Shown here: positions 42,572 through 50,965 of the stretch, in pieces
Layout: every line of letters begins with the position of its first letter
How positions within the stretch are numbered: position 1 is the first letter of the stretch
Source: an uncultured Neomegalonema sp.
GTDB lineage: Bacteria > Pseudomonadota > Alphaproteobacteria > Rhodobacterales > Rhodobacteraceae
NCBI GenBank assembly: GCA_938008165.1
Contig: CALLLP010000004.1
Coordinates: 89,729-153,728, forward strand
Length of the DNA: 64,000 nucleotides
Direction of reading: 5' to 3'
The notes under the pieces: model-generated
Databases searched by the model: none
Told to the model about the DNA's origin: nothing
The model's input: only the letters and a program-made list of their open reading frames with translations
Translations under genes and position numbers: made by a program

Positions 42572-44353
42572 TCAGAGCGCCATCTGCTGAGGGCGCATAT
42601 CATCTTTGCTGATTCCGGCAACGCGGACGGGCTTTTTCATCGCGTCGCGGCGGAATGGCTCGCCGAGTTCTTGGTTCAGAACGCATTCGATGAAGGTGTT
42701 GACGCCATCCTCCATCTGCTCCTTCACGGCGATCCGCAGCGTTTCGGTCAGTTCGTCCATCGTCGTGACCTGCACGCCCTTCAGGCCGCATCCTTCGGCG
42801 ATTTTCGCATATTCGACACCGAGATTGAGTTCGGTTCCGACGAAGTTATCGTCAAACCACAGGGTCGAGTTGCGCTTTTCCGCGCCCCATTGGTAGTTGC
42901 GGAAGATCACCATCGTGATTGGGGGCCACTCATTACGACCGCAGGCTGTCATCTCGTTCATGGAGATACCAAAAGCGCCATCCCCGGCAAAGCCGATGAC
43001 CGGCAGGTCAGGGCGACCGATTTTCGCGCCGAGGATTGCGGGCAGGCCATAGCCGCAGGGACCGAACAGGCCCGGCGACAGATAGCGGCGGCCGCTCTCA
43101 AAGGTCGGATAGGCGTTGCCGATGGCGCAGTTATTGCCAATATCCGTCGAAATGATCGCGTTTTCGGGCATGGCGGCCTGAATCGCGCGCCACGCCATGC
43201 GGGGCGACATGCGCTTGGGCTGATCGGCGCGGGCGCGCTCGTTCCAGGTGGTGCCGGGGTCGTCATCCTCATGATCCATCGAGGAGAGTTCCTGCGCCCA
43301 GCGCGATTTCGTATCGGCGACGAGGTTCTTGCGATCCGCGCGCCCTGCATCGCCTGCGGTGGGGGTCAGCTTGGCAAGGATTTGCTCGGCCACGGCCTTC
43401 GCATCGCCCTGAATCCCGACGGCTACCTTTTTGGTCAGGCCGATCCGGTCGGAGTTGATATCGACCTGTATGATCTTGGCATCTTTCGGCCAGTAATCGA
43501 TGCCATAGCCCGGCAGGGTCGAAAACGGGTTCAGGCGCGTGCCGAGCGCAAGCACCACATCGGCTTTGGCGACCAATTCCATCGCCGCTTTCGACCCGTT
43601 ATATCCCAGCGGGCCGACTGACAGCGGATGCGAGCCAGGGAAGGCGTCGTTGTGCTGGTAGTTGCACGCGACCGGCGCATCGAGTTTCTCGGCGAGATCT
43701 TTGGAGGCATCGATCGCACCGCCGATGATGACGCCTGCGCCGTTCAGGATCATCGGGAATTTCGCGCCGGATAGCAGCTTGGCCGCTTCGGCAATGGCTT
43801 GTTCGCCGCCGCGTGGGCGTTCAAGCCGAACGATTTGCGGCAGGTCGATATCGATAACCTGCGTCCAGTAATCGCGGGGCACATTGATCTGTGCGGGGGC
43901 ACATCCGCGCCATGCTTTTTCGATCACGCGGTTCAGGACTTCGGCCATCCGCGATGGATCGCGCACTTCTTCCTGATAGCAGACCATGTCCTCGAACAGT
44001 TTCATCTGTTCGATTTCCTGAAATCCGCCCTGACCGATAGTCTTATTGGCCGCCTGTGGCGTGACCAGCAGCATTGGCGTGTGATTCCAGTAGGCGGTTT
44101 TGATCGGCGTCACGAAGTTGGTGATTCCGGGGCCGTTCTGGGCGATGGCCATGGCCATCTTGCCGGTCGAGCGGGTATATCCATCGGCGATCATCCCGGC
44201 ATTCGTTTCGTGGGCGCAATCCCAGAACTTGATTCCGGCAGCAGGAAACAGATCGGAAATCGGCATCATGGCCGAGCCAATGATCCCGAACGCATGTTCG
44301 ATTCCGTGCATTTGGAGGACTTTGACAAAAGCCTCTTCGGTCGTCATTTTCAT
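42572..44353 (-). CDS. xsc: Sulfoacetaldehyde acetyltransferase
   Basis: Protein of 593 aa. A thiamine-diphosphate enzyme that converts sulfoacetaldehyde and phosphate to acetyl phosphate and sulfite, the desulfonation step of taurine and isethionate breakdown. The N-terminal TPP-family domain starts MTTEEAFVKVLQMHGIEHAF with CAHETNAGMIADGYTRSTGK. Xsc-typical text includes GQGGFQEIEQMKLFEDMVCY. The C-terminal TPP-binding motif is GFAGDGAFGISMNEM with NYQWGAEKRN. The start at 44353 has GAGGGG upstream; TTG at 44368 is less likely. No pta or sulfite exporter gene is adjacent. Confidence 0.93.
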   Translation of the reverse strand: MKMTTEEAFVKVLQMHGIEHAFGIIGSAMMPISDLFPAAGIKFWDCAHETNAGMIADGYTRSTGKMAMAIAQNGPGITNFVTPIKTAYWNHTPMLLVTPQAANKTIGQGGFQEIEQMKLFEDMVCYQEEVRDPSRMAEVLNRVIEKAWRGCAPAQINVPRDYWTQVIDIDLPQIVRLERPRGGEQAIAEAAKLLSGAKFPMILNGAGVIIGGAIDASKDLAEKLDAPVACNYQHNDAFPGSHPLSVGPLGYNGSKAAMELVAKADVVLALGTRLNPFSTLPGYGIDYWPKDAKIIQVDINSDRIGLTKKVAVGIQGDAKAVAEQILAKLTPTAGDAGRADRKNLVADTKSRWAQELSSMDHEDDDPGTTWNERARADQPKRMSPRMAWRAIQAAMPENAIISTDIGNNCAIGNAYPTFESGRRYLSPGLFGPCGYGLPAILGAKIGRPDLPVIGFAGDGAFGISMNEMTACGRNEWPPITMVIFRNYQWGAEKRNSTLWFDDNFVGTELNLGVEYAKIAEGCGLKGVQVTTMDELTETLRIAVKEQMEDGVNTFIECVLNQELGEPFRRDAMKKPVRVAGISKDDMRPQQMAL

Positions 44354-44648
44354 CGGTATACCCCTCAACCGCCAATGGCGTGTGATCTTTGCGAAGAACG
44401 AATGCCCCGGACAATCCGGGGTTTATACGGTATTAATTCAAAGCCGTCGAAAAATCGAGACCTCATTTATCATTAATGGCGCTCAGCGTGCAATCTAAGC
44501 GATTCCTGCCGACGATATATAGTACCAGTCGAGAGCGGGTTTAAGGCCAATTTCAGAGCACGTCGTCGCGCTTCCCGGATATTGAAATTTACCTTGGACC
44601 TGTGCTTGACTTTAAGTCCTTAGATCGAACGAACTGCCGGAGGCGCCG

Positions 44649-45392
44649 ATGACGGCACCAAATACTCTCAGGATTCCGAGTCCTGAATCTGAAACCGCCC
44701 TGCTAAGACGCTATCTCAACGAAGAAGGGTTGAGCGAGACGAGCCTGTTACAAGCGGTCGATCTGATCCAGCAGCGCACGGAGGTTTTTCTGGCTGATGC
44801 GCTGGCAGAGACGGAATTGGCGGCGGGATTTCGTTCTGCCTGTTCCGCCGGATGCGGATATTGTTGTCATACGCTCGTCAGCGTATCGCCGCCCGAAGTA
44901 TTCTACATCGCCCGCTATATCGAGGATACCATGGAGCCGAAGGCGCGTGATGCCGTCAAGCAGCGCGTGATCGAATCGGCGGATCGCACGCGGGGCATGG
45001 ACGGTGCGCAGCGTTATGTTGCCCGCGAGCCATGCCCGTTTCTGCGAGACGACGATTGGTATTGCGGGTTGCATACGGCTCGCCCGCTGGTTTGTCGCGC
45101 CATGCATTCGGGATCGTTATCCGCCTGTAAGAAGGCGTATACGGAACGGGATGCAACGGTGCCGACACAGACAATGGCGATCTTCTTCGAAAATACAAAG
45201 GCGTATATGTCAGCCTATATTTCGGCTCTACGGCCATTCGGAGTGAAGATTTATCCCGTCGAGCTATCCGGGGCGCTTGCGATCATTTGGCGCGAGGAGA
45301 ATGCTTTCGGCCGTTGGCTGGGCGGTGAAGATCTGTTCGAACCGGCCCGTGTGGCGTCGAAAGAAGTGGTGCGCCAAGTCAAGCGCGCCTGA
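44649..45392 (+). CDS. YkgJ family cysteine-cluster protein next to pqq
   Basis: Protein of 247 aa. The cysteine cluster CSAGCGYCCHTLVSVSPPE (Cys about 65, 69, 72, 73) plus downstream CPF, YCGLH, VCRAMHSGSLSAC define the YkgJ/UPF0153 putative Zn- or Fe-binding fold. The N-terminal helical part is longer than usual. Biochemical function is unknown. It stands on the same strand 196 bp upstream of pqqA and faces xsc divergently over 295 bp in which I recognise no gene. A link to PQQ or to sulfonate metabolism is only positional. Confidence 0.8.
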   Translation: MTAPNTLRIPSPESETALLRRYLNEEGLSETSLLQAVDLIQQRTEVFLADALAETELAAGFRSACSAGCGYCCHTLVSVSPPEVFYIARYIEDTMEPKARDAVKQRVIESADRTRGMDGAQRYVAREPCPFLRDDDWYCGLHTARPLVCRAMHSGSLSACKKAYTERDATVPTQTMAIFFENTKAYMSAYISALRPFGVKIYPVELSGALAIIWREENAFGRWLGGEDLFEPARVASKEVVRQVKRA

Positions 45393-45532
45393 TCTCACTT
45401 CAGCCAGAAGCCAGGATGATACGGTCACTAAAAACAACTATTTGCCACCTAAAGCCCGTCAATAGCTCAGGCTGAAATCTTGCCGATGCAAGCGATTGTG
45501 ATCGACTGTGAGCAGAGTCGAAATTGACGTGG

Positions 45533-45562
45533 TTGAGGTTTCAGTGTTAAAAGCAATATAAC
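45533..45562 (+). promoter_or_regulatory. Candidate pqqA promoter
   Basis: TTGAGG (45533-45538), 18 nt, TATAAC (45557-45562, five of six -10 positions). Transcription would start about 20 nt upstream of the pqqA ATG, just before the GAGGG ribosome site at 45579-45583. Confidence 0.5.
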
Positions 45563-45588
45563 TGTATGTCAAACCTATGAGGGTTAAG

Positions 45589-45681
45589 ATGGCTTGGAAA
45601 GCACCTAAGATTGAAGAAGTAACCTGTGGCATGGAAATCAACATGTACTTCCCTGCCGAAGCCGAAGAAACGCTGTTCTGA
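45589..45681 (+). CDS. pqqA: PQQ precursor peptide
   Basis: Protein of 30 aa beginning MAWKAPKIEEVTCGMEINMY. The Glu-x-x-x-Tyr pair (Glu16, Tyr20) is the substrate pair that PqqE cross-links to build pyrroloquinoline quinone. GAGGG is 5 nt upstream. The following terminator would make pqqA mRNA far more abundant than the enzyme genes, as expected for a precursor consumed one per cofactor. Confidence 0.95.
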   Translation: MAWKAPKIEEVTCGMEINMYFPAEAEETLF

Positions 45682-45702
45682 TCTACTTGGATCGGCTGTG
45701 AC

Positions 45703-45742
45703 AAAAAAACGCGCTTTCCCGTCGGGAAGGTGCGTTTTTTTT
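45703..45742 (+). terminator. Terminator/attenuator between pqqA and pqqC
   Basis: ACGCGCTTTCCC and GGGAAGGTGCGT form a 12-bp stem (two G-U pairs) around GTC, flanked by an A run on the left and eight T on the right (45735-45742). It can work on both strands. Read-through from pqqA would supply pqqCDE; no separate strong promoter was seen before pqqC. Confidence 0.85.
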
Positions 45743-45805
45743 ATTTGGCGGGTCAAAGGGCCTGATAGGCTATGCCCTGTATATTGAAAACAGGGAAGCC
45801 TGATC

Positions 45806-46594
45806 ATGTCTACGGGAGCCATGAGCGCTGCATCGCTCGACGCCGCACGCCAGTCTGAGCCACAATCTCGCGGGGCCTTCGAAAATCGCCTCCGGGCCAT
45901 CGGGGCCGCGCGGTATCACGACAAGCATCCTTTTCACGACAGGCTGCATTCTGGCCAATGCAGCCCCGAACAAGTGCGCGCTTGGGTGATCAATCGATAT
46001 TACTATCAAAGCCGCATCCCGATGAAGGATGCCGCCTTCATGTCGCGCATTTCCGACCCCGCCTTGCGCCGGGCATGGCGTTCACGGATCGAGGATCATG
46101 ACGGGACCAACGAGCATGATGGCGGCATCGCGCGTTGGCTGCGTCTTGCCGAAGCTGTGGGTCTCGACCCAGATTATGTCTCCTCCGAACGCGGGATCAT
46201 GGCGGCAACGAAATTCGCGGTCGATGCTTATGTGCGGTTTGTGCGTGAGATGCCGATGCTCGATGCGGTGGCCTCGTCGCTTACGGAACTCTTCGCACCG
46301 AAAATCCACTCGCAGCGAATCGAAGGTCTGCTCAAGCATTACGATTTTGCCAATGAATCGAGCCTTGCCTATTTCTCGACTCGTCTGACGCAGGCCCCGA
46401 AAGATGTGGCCTTCGGGTTGGCCTATGTGCTCGATCATGCCGATACTCTCGAAAAGCAGGATGCGGCGGCGGCGGCATTGACCTTCAAGACCGATGTGCT
46501 CTGGGCGCAGCTCGATGCCCTGTGGTCTGCCTATGTCGAGCCGGGCCGGATACCGCCGGGCGCGTGGACTCCCGATGAAGGGCTACTGGGATGA
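45806..46594 (+). CDS. pqqC: Pyrroloquinoline-quinone synthase PqqC
   Basis: Protein of 262 aa. Catalyses the final ring closure and oxidation giving PQQ, without a metal. All-helical heme-oxygenase-like fold; signatures include RYHDKHPFHDRLHSGQCSPE, QVRAWVINRYYYQSRIPMKD, IEDHDGTNEHDGGIARWLRL and FAPKIHSQRIEGLLKHYDF. Start at 45806 with GGGAAG upstream; an alternative ATG lies at 45821. The pqqD start overlaps its stop by 4 nt. pqqB, normally located between pqqA and pqqC, is absent here. Confidence 0.96.
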   Translation: MSTGAMSAASLDAARQSEPQSRGAFENRLRAIGAARYHDKHPFHDRLHSGQCSPEQVRAWVINRYYYQSRIPMKDAAFMSRISDPALRRAWRSRIEDHDGTNEHDGGIARWLRLAEAVGLDPDYVSSERGIMAATKFAVDAYVRFVREMPMLDAVASSLTELFAPKIHSQRIEGLLKHYDFANESSLAYFSTRLTQAPKDVAFGLAYVLDHADTLEKQDAAAAALTFKTDVLWAQLDALWSAYVEPGRIPPGAWTPDEGLLG

Positions 46595-46869
46595 GCATTC
46601 AGGAAACCGCCTGCCCCCGCCTTCTCAGCGGTGTCCGCACCAAATACGACAAGGTGCGCGGCAATTGGGTTTTGCTGGCTCCTGAACGTGCGATCAAACT
46701 CGATGACATCGGTGCGGCAATTCTCGCGGAGACGGATGGAGAGCGCTCCCTTGGCGGCATCCTCGATGCTTTGGTTGCCAAGTATAATGCACCCCGCGAT
46801 CAGATCGCGGGCGATGTCTCGACATTCCTGGAATCGCTGCGCGAGCGGCGCATGCTGGAGGTAACGTGA
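46591..46869 (+). CDS. pqqD: PQQ peptide chaperone PqqD
   Basis: Protein of 92 aa with the RRE winged-helix pattern: PRLLSGVRTKYDKVRGNWVL, LLAPERAIKLDDIGAAILAE and FLESLRERRMLEV. It binds PqqA and presents it to PqqE. Overlaps pqqC by ATGA and shares one base with the pqqE ATG (TGATG at 46867-46871). Confidence 0.94.
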   Translation: MSIQETACPRLLSGVRTKYDKVRGNWVLLAPERAIKLDDIGAAILAETDGERSLGGILDALVAKYNAPRDQIAGDVSTFLESLRERRMLEVT

Positions 46870-47990
46870 TGGATGCGCCGGTCGTCGATGCTGAAGGAAC
46901 CGCCGAAATCACCTATGGCCCGCCCATTGCCATGCTGGCCGAGATAACGCATCGCTGCCCGCTTTCCTGCCCGTATTGTTCCAATCCATTGGAATTGACC
47001 AAGCGCGATGGAGAGCTTCCGACGGAAATCTGGGTCGATGTGTTTCGGCAAGCGGCGGAATTGGGTGTATTGCAGATGCATTTATCCGGGGGAGAGCCTG
47101 CCTCCCGGCGCGATCTGGAAGATTTGGTGACGGCCTGCCGCGACCACGATCTCTATTCCAATCTCATCACATCCGGTATTGGCCTGACCGAAAAGCGGTT
47201 GACCGGCCTCAAAGAGCGTGGCCTCGACCATGTGCAATTGTCGCTGCAAGGCGTCGATGCCGAGATGGCCGATCTGATTGGCGGTTATAAGGGCGGCTAT
47301 TCGCGCAAGATGGACGTGGCAGGCTGGACCACCTCCCTTGACCTCCCGCTGACCCTCAATGCCGTGATGCATGAAAAAAATATCGACCGCCTGCCTGAGA
47401 CGATCGATCTCGCGGTAAGGATGGGCGCGCGGCGGCTGGAGGTGGCGACCGTGCAGTTTCACGGCTGGGCCGTCAAGAACCGTGCGGCCCTCATGCCAAC
47501 CCGCGAACAGGCAAAGCTGGCCGGACAACGGGTTGCCGAGGCACGCGAGCGCCTCAAAGGTGTGCTCGTTATCGATTACGTACCTGCGGACCACCATGCG
47601 GATTACCCCAAGCCCTGCATGGGCGGTTGGGGATCGACGGGGTTGAATATTGTCCCGGATGGGCGCGTGATGCCCTGTCACGCGGCTCATACGATCCCGC
47701 ATCTGGTCTTTGAAAACGTCCGTGACAAGCCGCTGGCGGATATCTGGTGGAAATCAGAGGCATTCAACGCCTATCGCGGGTTTGAATGGATGCAGGAACC
47801 GTGTCGCTCCTGTCCGCGCAAGGCACGGGATTTCGGCGGATGCCGGTGTCAGGCGATGGCCATTGCAGGCGATGCGGCGGCGACCGATCCGGTCTGTATC
47901 AAATCGCCTCTGCATGCCCAGTTGCAGGAGGCGGCAGAAGCCGATGCCATGTCGGATGGCACGCTGACCTTTCGGACGATGCCAGTGTAA
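46869..47990 (+). CDS. pqqE: PqqA peptide cyclase PqqE (radical SAM)
   Basis: Protein of 373 aa. Forms the Glu-Tyr carbon-carbon bond in PqqA. Radical SAM motif CPLSCPYCSNP (Cys about 30, 34, 37) and the C-terminal SPASM-type cysteines (KPCMGGWGSTGLNIVPDGRV, PCHAAHTIPHL, EPCRSCPRKARDFGGCRCQA) for auxiliary Fe-S clusters. Good agreement with the family in length. A GTG at 46866 could replace the ATG. Convergent with the EEP family gene, with 30 nt between stops. Confidence 0.96.
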   Translation: MDAPVVDAEGTAEITYGPPIAMLAEITHRCPLSCPYCSNPLELTKRDGELPTEIWVDVFRQAAELGVLQMHLSGGEPASRRDLEDLVTACRDHDLYSNLITSGIGLTEKRLTGLKERGLDHVQLSLQGVDAEMADLIGGYKGGYSRKMDVAGWTTSLDLPLTLNAVMHEKNIDRLPETIDLAVRMGARRLEVATVQFHGWAVKNRAALMPTREQAKLAGQRVAEARERLKGVLVIDYVPADHHADYPKPCMGGWGSTGLNIVPDGRVMPCHAAHTIPHLVFENVRDKPLADIWWKSEAFNAYRGFEWMQEPCRSCPRKARDFGGCRCQAMAIAGDAAATDPVCIKSPLHAQLQEAAEADAMSDGTLTFRTMPV

Positions 47991-48020
47991 CGCGAAGGCT
48001 CTGACCGGCCCACCTGCGGC

Positions 48021-48770
48021 TCATATCCTCAGGTCCAGCACCACCGCCGCATGATCACTCAGCCCCTCGCGTCGCTCCGGCTCGGCGGGATTGGTGCCCC
48101 AGTCATGGCGACAGGCCAAAAGGTCGGGGGCCAGATGCCGGTTCAGGAACACATGGTCGAGGCGAAAGCCATTGTTCCGATGTGAGTACCACGTATATTC
48201 GCGCCGCGTGCCGTGCAGGTGCCGAAAGGCATCCGCCCAGCCGCGCTCTCCCATTCCGTCGATAAACGCATATTCGCGATGAAACTGCGGCCCAAGGGGT
48301 TTTTCCTCATCCAGATGCCGCAGGCCGGAATTCGTATCGCCGCCGATCACGGCTGGTCCAAAGCGCCAGCGGGTTGCAAGGTCCAAAACGGCGTCGAGCA
48401 TGGGGTATTTCAGTTCCGGCGACGTAAAATTCGGCGCATGCATCAATCCCATTGTAAACGGTCGGGGACCATCGACCTTTGCCAGAAGCCACCGATCCCG
48501 AAGAATTGGCATTCCTGCGATTCTACGGCGGCGCAAGGGCCAGCGGCTCGCTATCAAAAGGGCATTGCGGGCGGGAAAATCCGCTAATGTGGTCTGTATC
48601 TGATGTGACCACCCTTGCTCCGCCAGATGCAGCGCAAGAGCTTGGCTTGCCGGTGTTCCCCTGAATTCGCTCAATCCGATGATATCCGGTTGCCATGCGG
48701 CCAGTTGATCGCCGATGGCCGGAATGCGTTTGCCGCCCCCTGCCCGGATATTCCAGTACACAAGGCGCAT
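48021..48770 (-). CDS. Endonuclease/exonuclease/phosphatase family protein
   Basis: Protein of 249 aa. EEP-fold metal-dependent hydrolase: LVYWNIRAGGG (Asn about 7), IIGLSEFRG (Glu about 35), LMHAPNFTS, VIGGDTNSGL and the terminal GLSDHAAVVLDL (Asp-His). Substrate could be nucleic acid or a phosphoester. A GTG at 48851 would add 27 residues overlapping the Crp gene; the ATG at 48770 is preferred because it starts at the conserved domain edge. Confidence 0.78.
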   Translation of the reverse strand: MRLVYWNIRAGGGKRIPAIGDQLAAWQPDIIGLSEFRGTPASQALALHLAEQGWSHQIQTTLADFPARNALLIASRWPLRRRRIAGMPILRDRWLLAKVDGPRPFTMGLMHAPNFTSPELKYPMLDAVLDLATRWRFGPAVIGGDTNSGLRHLDEEKPLGPQFHREYAFIDGMGERGWADAFRHLHGTRREYTWYSHRNNGFRLDHVFLNRHLAPDLLACRHDWGTNPAEPERREGLSDHAAVVLDLRI

Positions 48771-48796
48771 CGTCCCCGTCGGTGGAGGCGCTGCGG

Positions 48797-49546
48797 TCAA
48801 ATGAAAGGCCGGGGTTTCAATACCGTGTAATCGTATTTCGCGATCTCGCACAGGGCATTACGATCCATCATCACGAATGTCCGGTCCCGCCAAGCCATCG
48901 CCCCGCGAGCGGCCAGCTTTCTCAGGGTCTTGTTGGTATGGACCAGCGACAGGCCCAAAGTATTCGCCAGTTGTTGCTGGCTGAACGGAAACGGCATCGT
49001 GCCTTCGGGTGCTGCGCCTGTTTCGACGGCTCTGTCATGCAGCAGGACGAGAACATGCGCGACCCTCTCCATGGCGGATCGTCGGCCAAGGGTGATCAGG
49101 TGTTCGTCCAGTAATTGCTCCTCCCGCGATGCGAGCCATGTCAAATCATATGCGAGGGATGGAAATTTCGAGAACAGCGACCACAGCTTTTGCCGCTCAA
49201 AGACACAGAGCAGCATATCACTCGATGCATCGACGGAATGGCCCATTTCCTCAAGAACGGCCCCTTGCAATCCGATCAGATCGCCGGGCATGATAAAATT
49301 AAGGATCTGCTCGCGCCCATCGTCAAGGGTCTTGGATCGAAAGCCCCATCCTTTCATGACGGTATAGATCGCCTCCGAGGATTGCCCTTGGGTCAGAATT
49401 GTCGATCCGGCCGAGACGCTGATTTCCCCCACCTTGAAAGACTTGATGAATTCGAGCTGTTCAGGGTCAAACGGGCGAAAGGCAGGGTTCTTTCGCAAGG
49501 GGCAATGGGTGCAATCATGGCGATCCCGGTGTGAGATGTGGCGCAT
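48797..49546 (-). CDS. Crp/Fnr family transcriptional regulator
   Basis: Protein of 249 aa. A cyclic-nucleotide-binding-like beta roll (about 30-145, SVSAGSTILTQGQSSEAIYT, IMPGDLIGLQGAVLEEMGHS) and a C-terminal winged helix (FPFSQQQLANTLGLSLVHTN, KTLRKLAARGAM). It has an N-terminal CTHCPLR pair and one Cys in LLCVFE, but not the full FNR four-cysteine set, so a classical 4Fe-4S oxygen sensor is doubtful. GAGGA 5 nt before the ATG. Follows nepR on the same strand. Confidence 0.88.
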   Translation of the reverse strand: MRHISHRDRHDCTHCPLRKNPAFRPFDPEQLEFIKSFKVGEISVSAGSTILTQGQSSEAIYTVMKGWGFRSKTLDDGREQILNFIMPGDLIGLQGAVLEEMGHSVDASSDMLLCVFERQKLWSLFSKFPSLAYDLTWLASREEQLLDEHLITLGRRSAMERVAHVLVLLHDRAVETGAAPEGTMPFPFSQQQLANTLGLSLVHTNKTLRKLAARGAMAWRDRTFVMMDRNALCEIAKYDYTVLKPRPFI

Positions 49547-49686
49547 GGTAGTCCTCGAATAAAAGAAAATATGGCCTGATTTATTCAGACCCTTGTCTTG
49601 GGTGTATCAAGTAATAGGGTGCTGTAGTGAATAATTTTTTTGGAAATTCCGCCTTGTAATAAATTTTTTGAATTGAATGCCACACT

Positions 49687-49887
49687 TTACGGGGTTTTGG
49701 TGGCATCTTCTTCTTTTTCAAGTTGCCCAATGATGCTGTTTATTTTATCAGGCACCTCATCATCTGAAAATTCTTCATACAGAGCTTTCAGACGCGATCC
49801 AATAATCTGACCAATAGCCGCATTGGTTGCAGTTTTCTCATCGCTGTTCTTTTCGTCGATTTTGTGGGGTGTCTGAGGCGCGGTCAT
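49687..49887 (-). CDS. nepR: Anti-sigma factor NepR
   Basis: Protein of 66 aa. The two-helix NepR core is visible: AIGQIIGSRLKALYEEFSDD and EVPDKINSIIGQLEKEE. It sequesters the ECF sigma factor EcfG until phosphorylated PhyR binds it. It is divergent from phyR, as usual, with 125 bp between them. No ecfG gene follows; instead a Crp/Fnr gene lies 140 bp downstream across an AT-rich stretch. Confidence 0.88.
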   Translation of the reverse strand: MTAPQTPHKIDEKNSDEKTATNAAIGQIIGSRLKALYEEFSDDEVPDKINSIIGQLEKEEDATKTP

Positions 49888-50012
49888 CTGGTTTCTCTAA
49901 CTCCTTGCATCGAAGAAACGACACCATATCTATTAGAGCATTCCATCGCTTGTTGGAACGATTATAAAGCGCAGTTAACGAACTGAAGCTGTGGAAAATT
50001 GTAGGACGTTTC

Positions 50013-50813
50013 ATGTCGGTTGCCGCTTCCATAAAGCTCCATCTTCCCATGATGCGTCGTTACGCGCGGGCGTTGACCGGCTCCACAAAACGGGGTGACG
50101 CTCATGTCGCGTTGGTGCTCGAAGCGTTATTGGCCGATCCTGATGCCTTGCCGGTTGAATGGGATCTGCGTCTGGGCATCTATCGAATGCTCAGCTCGAT
50201 TTTGCCGTCCTTCGGGGAGGATACCGATAAGGGAAAAAGCCCGCATGCATGGGAGAATATCGCGTATCACCGCTTCTCGACCGTGCTCCCTGTTGCCAAA
50301 CAGGCGTTTGTCCTCGTCATGGTGGAGGAGGTTAGTCTTGCCGATACCGCCTGGATTCTCGAATTGGACGAGGCGGAGGTGCGCGCACTGCTCGCCTCCG
50401 TCTTCTTGGAAATCGCGATGCAGATTTCTACTGATGTGCTGATGCTGGAGGACGAACCGATGATTGCAATTGAACTCGAACAGATGATTCGGAGCATCGG
50501 GCATACGGTTATCGGAATCGCCAGAAACTATCGCGAGGCACTGGCAAACTATTCCCGCGTGCATCCCGGTCTGGTCATCGCCGATATTCAGCTTGCGGAC
50601 GGAACATCCGGTATCGATGCTGCCAACGAAATGTTGGGCCGGACGCGTGACGCTCCGCCCATCGTTTTCGTGAGCGCCTATCCTCAGCGACTGCTAACCG
50701 TCGAAAGGCCGGAGCCGACCTTCTTGATCACCAAGCCGTATCAGAAGGATATGGTCATGGCGATTATCAGCCAAGCGCTGTTTTTCGACGGTGTTCCCGA
50801 AGCGGTTGCATGA
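50013..50813 (+). CDS. phyR: General stress response regulator PhyR
   Basis: Protein of 266 aa. N-terminal sigma-like domain (about 1-135: MRRYARALTGSTKRGDAHVA, LPVAKQAFVLVMVEEVSLAD with TAWILELDEAEV) and C-terminal receiver (about 140-258) with the acid pair at 146-147, phosphoacceptor Asp191 in LVIADIQLADG, Ser221 and Lys241 in LITKPYQ. Phosphorylated PhyR binds NepR and frees EcfG. AGGA lies about 7 nt before the ATG. The cognate kinase is not in the window. Confidence 0.94.
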   Translation: MSVAASIKLHLPMMRRYARALTGSTKRGDAHVALVLEALLADPDALPVEWDLRLGIYRMLSSILPSFGEDTDKGKSPHAWENIAYHRFSTVLPVAKQAFVLVMVEEVSLADTAWILELDEAEVRALLASVFLEIAMQISTDVLMLEDEPMIAIELEQMIRSIGHTVIGIARNYREALANYSRVHPGLVIADIQLADGTSGIDAANEMLGRTRDAPPIVFVSAYPQRLLTVERPEPTFLITKPYQKDMVMAIISQALFFDGVPEAVA

Positions 50814-50965
50814 CCCCGGCATAATTGTCGGAATCGGCGATGGTGGCCGTGGTTCGATTGGGTCGTGCAGGGGATGCTCTAGCGTCACCCTTGCGCCATG
50901 CTGCGTGTCTGTTATCTCAGGCTGAAGCATCCGAGATCGATTGTCCCGCCATCAGGAGCGTGCCC

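Noticed and set aside
49596..49612. Possible FNR box upstream of the Crp/Fnr gene (TTGGG...ATCAA)
   Set aside because: Half sites are spaced by three instead of four bases and one half is poor.
49955..49975. GGAAC motif in the nepR-phyR intergenic region as an EcfG-type promoter
   Set aside because: The EcfG consensus needs GGAAC, 16-17 nt, then CGTT. Here GTT follows after only 14 nt on the plus strand, and the best minus-strand arrangement (GGAAT then CGTT) has 19 nt, so neither fits.
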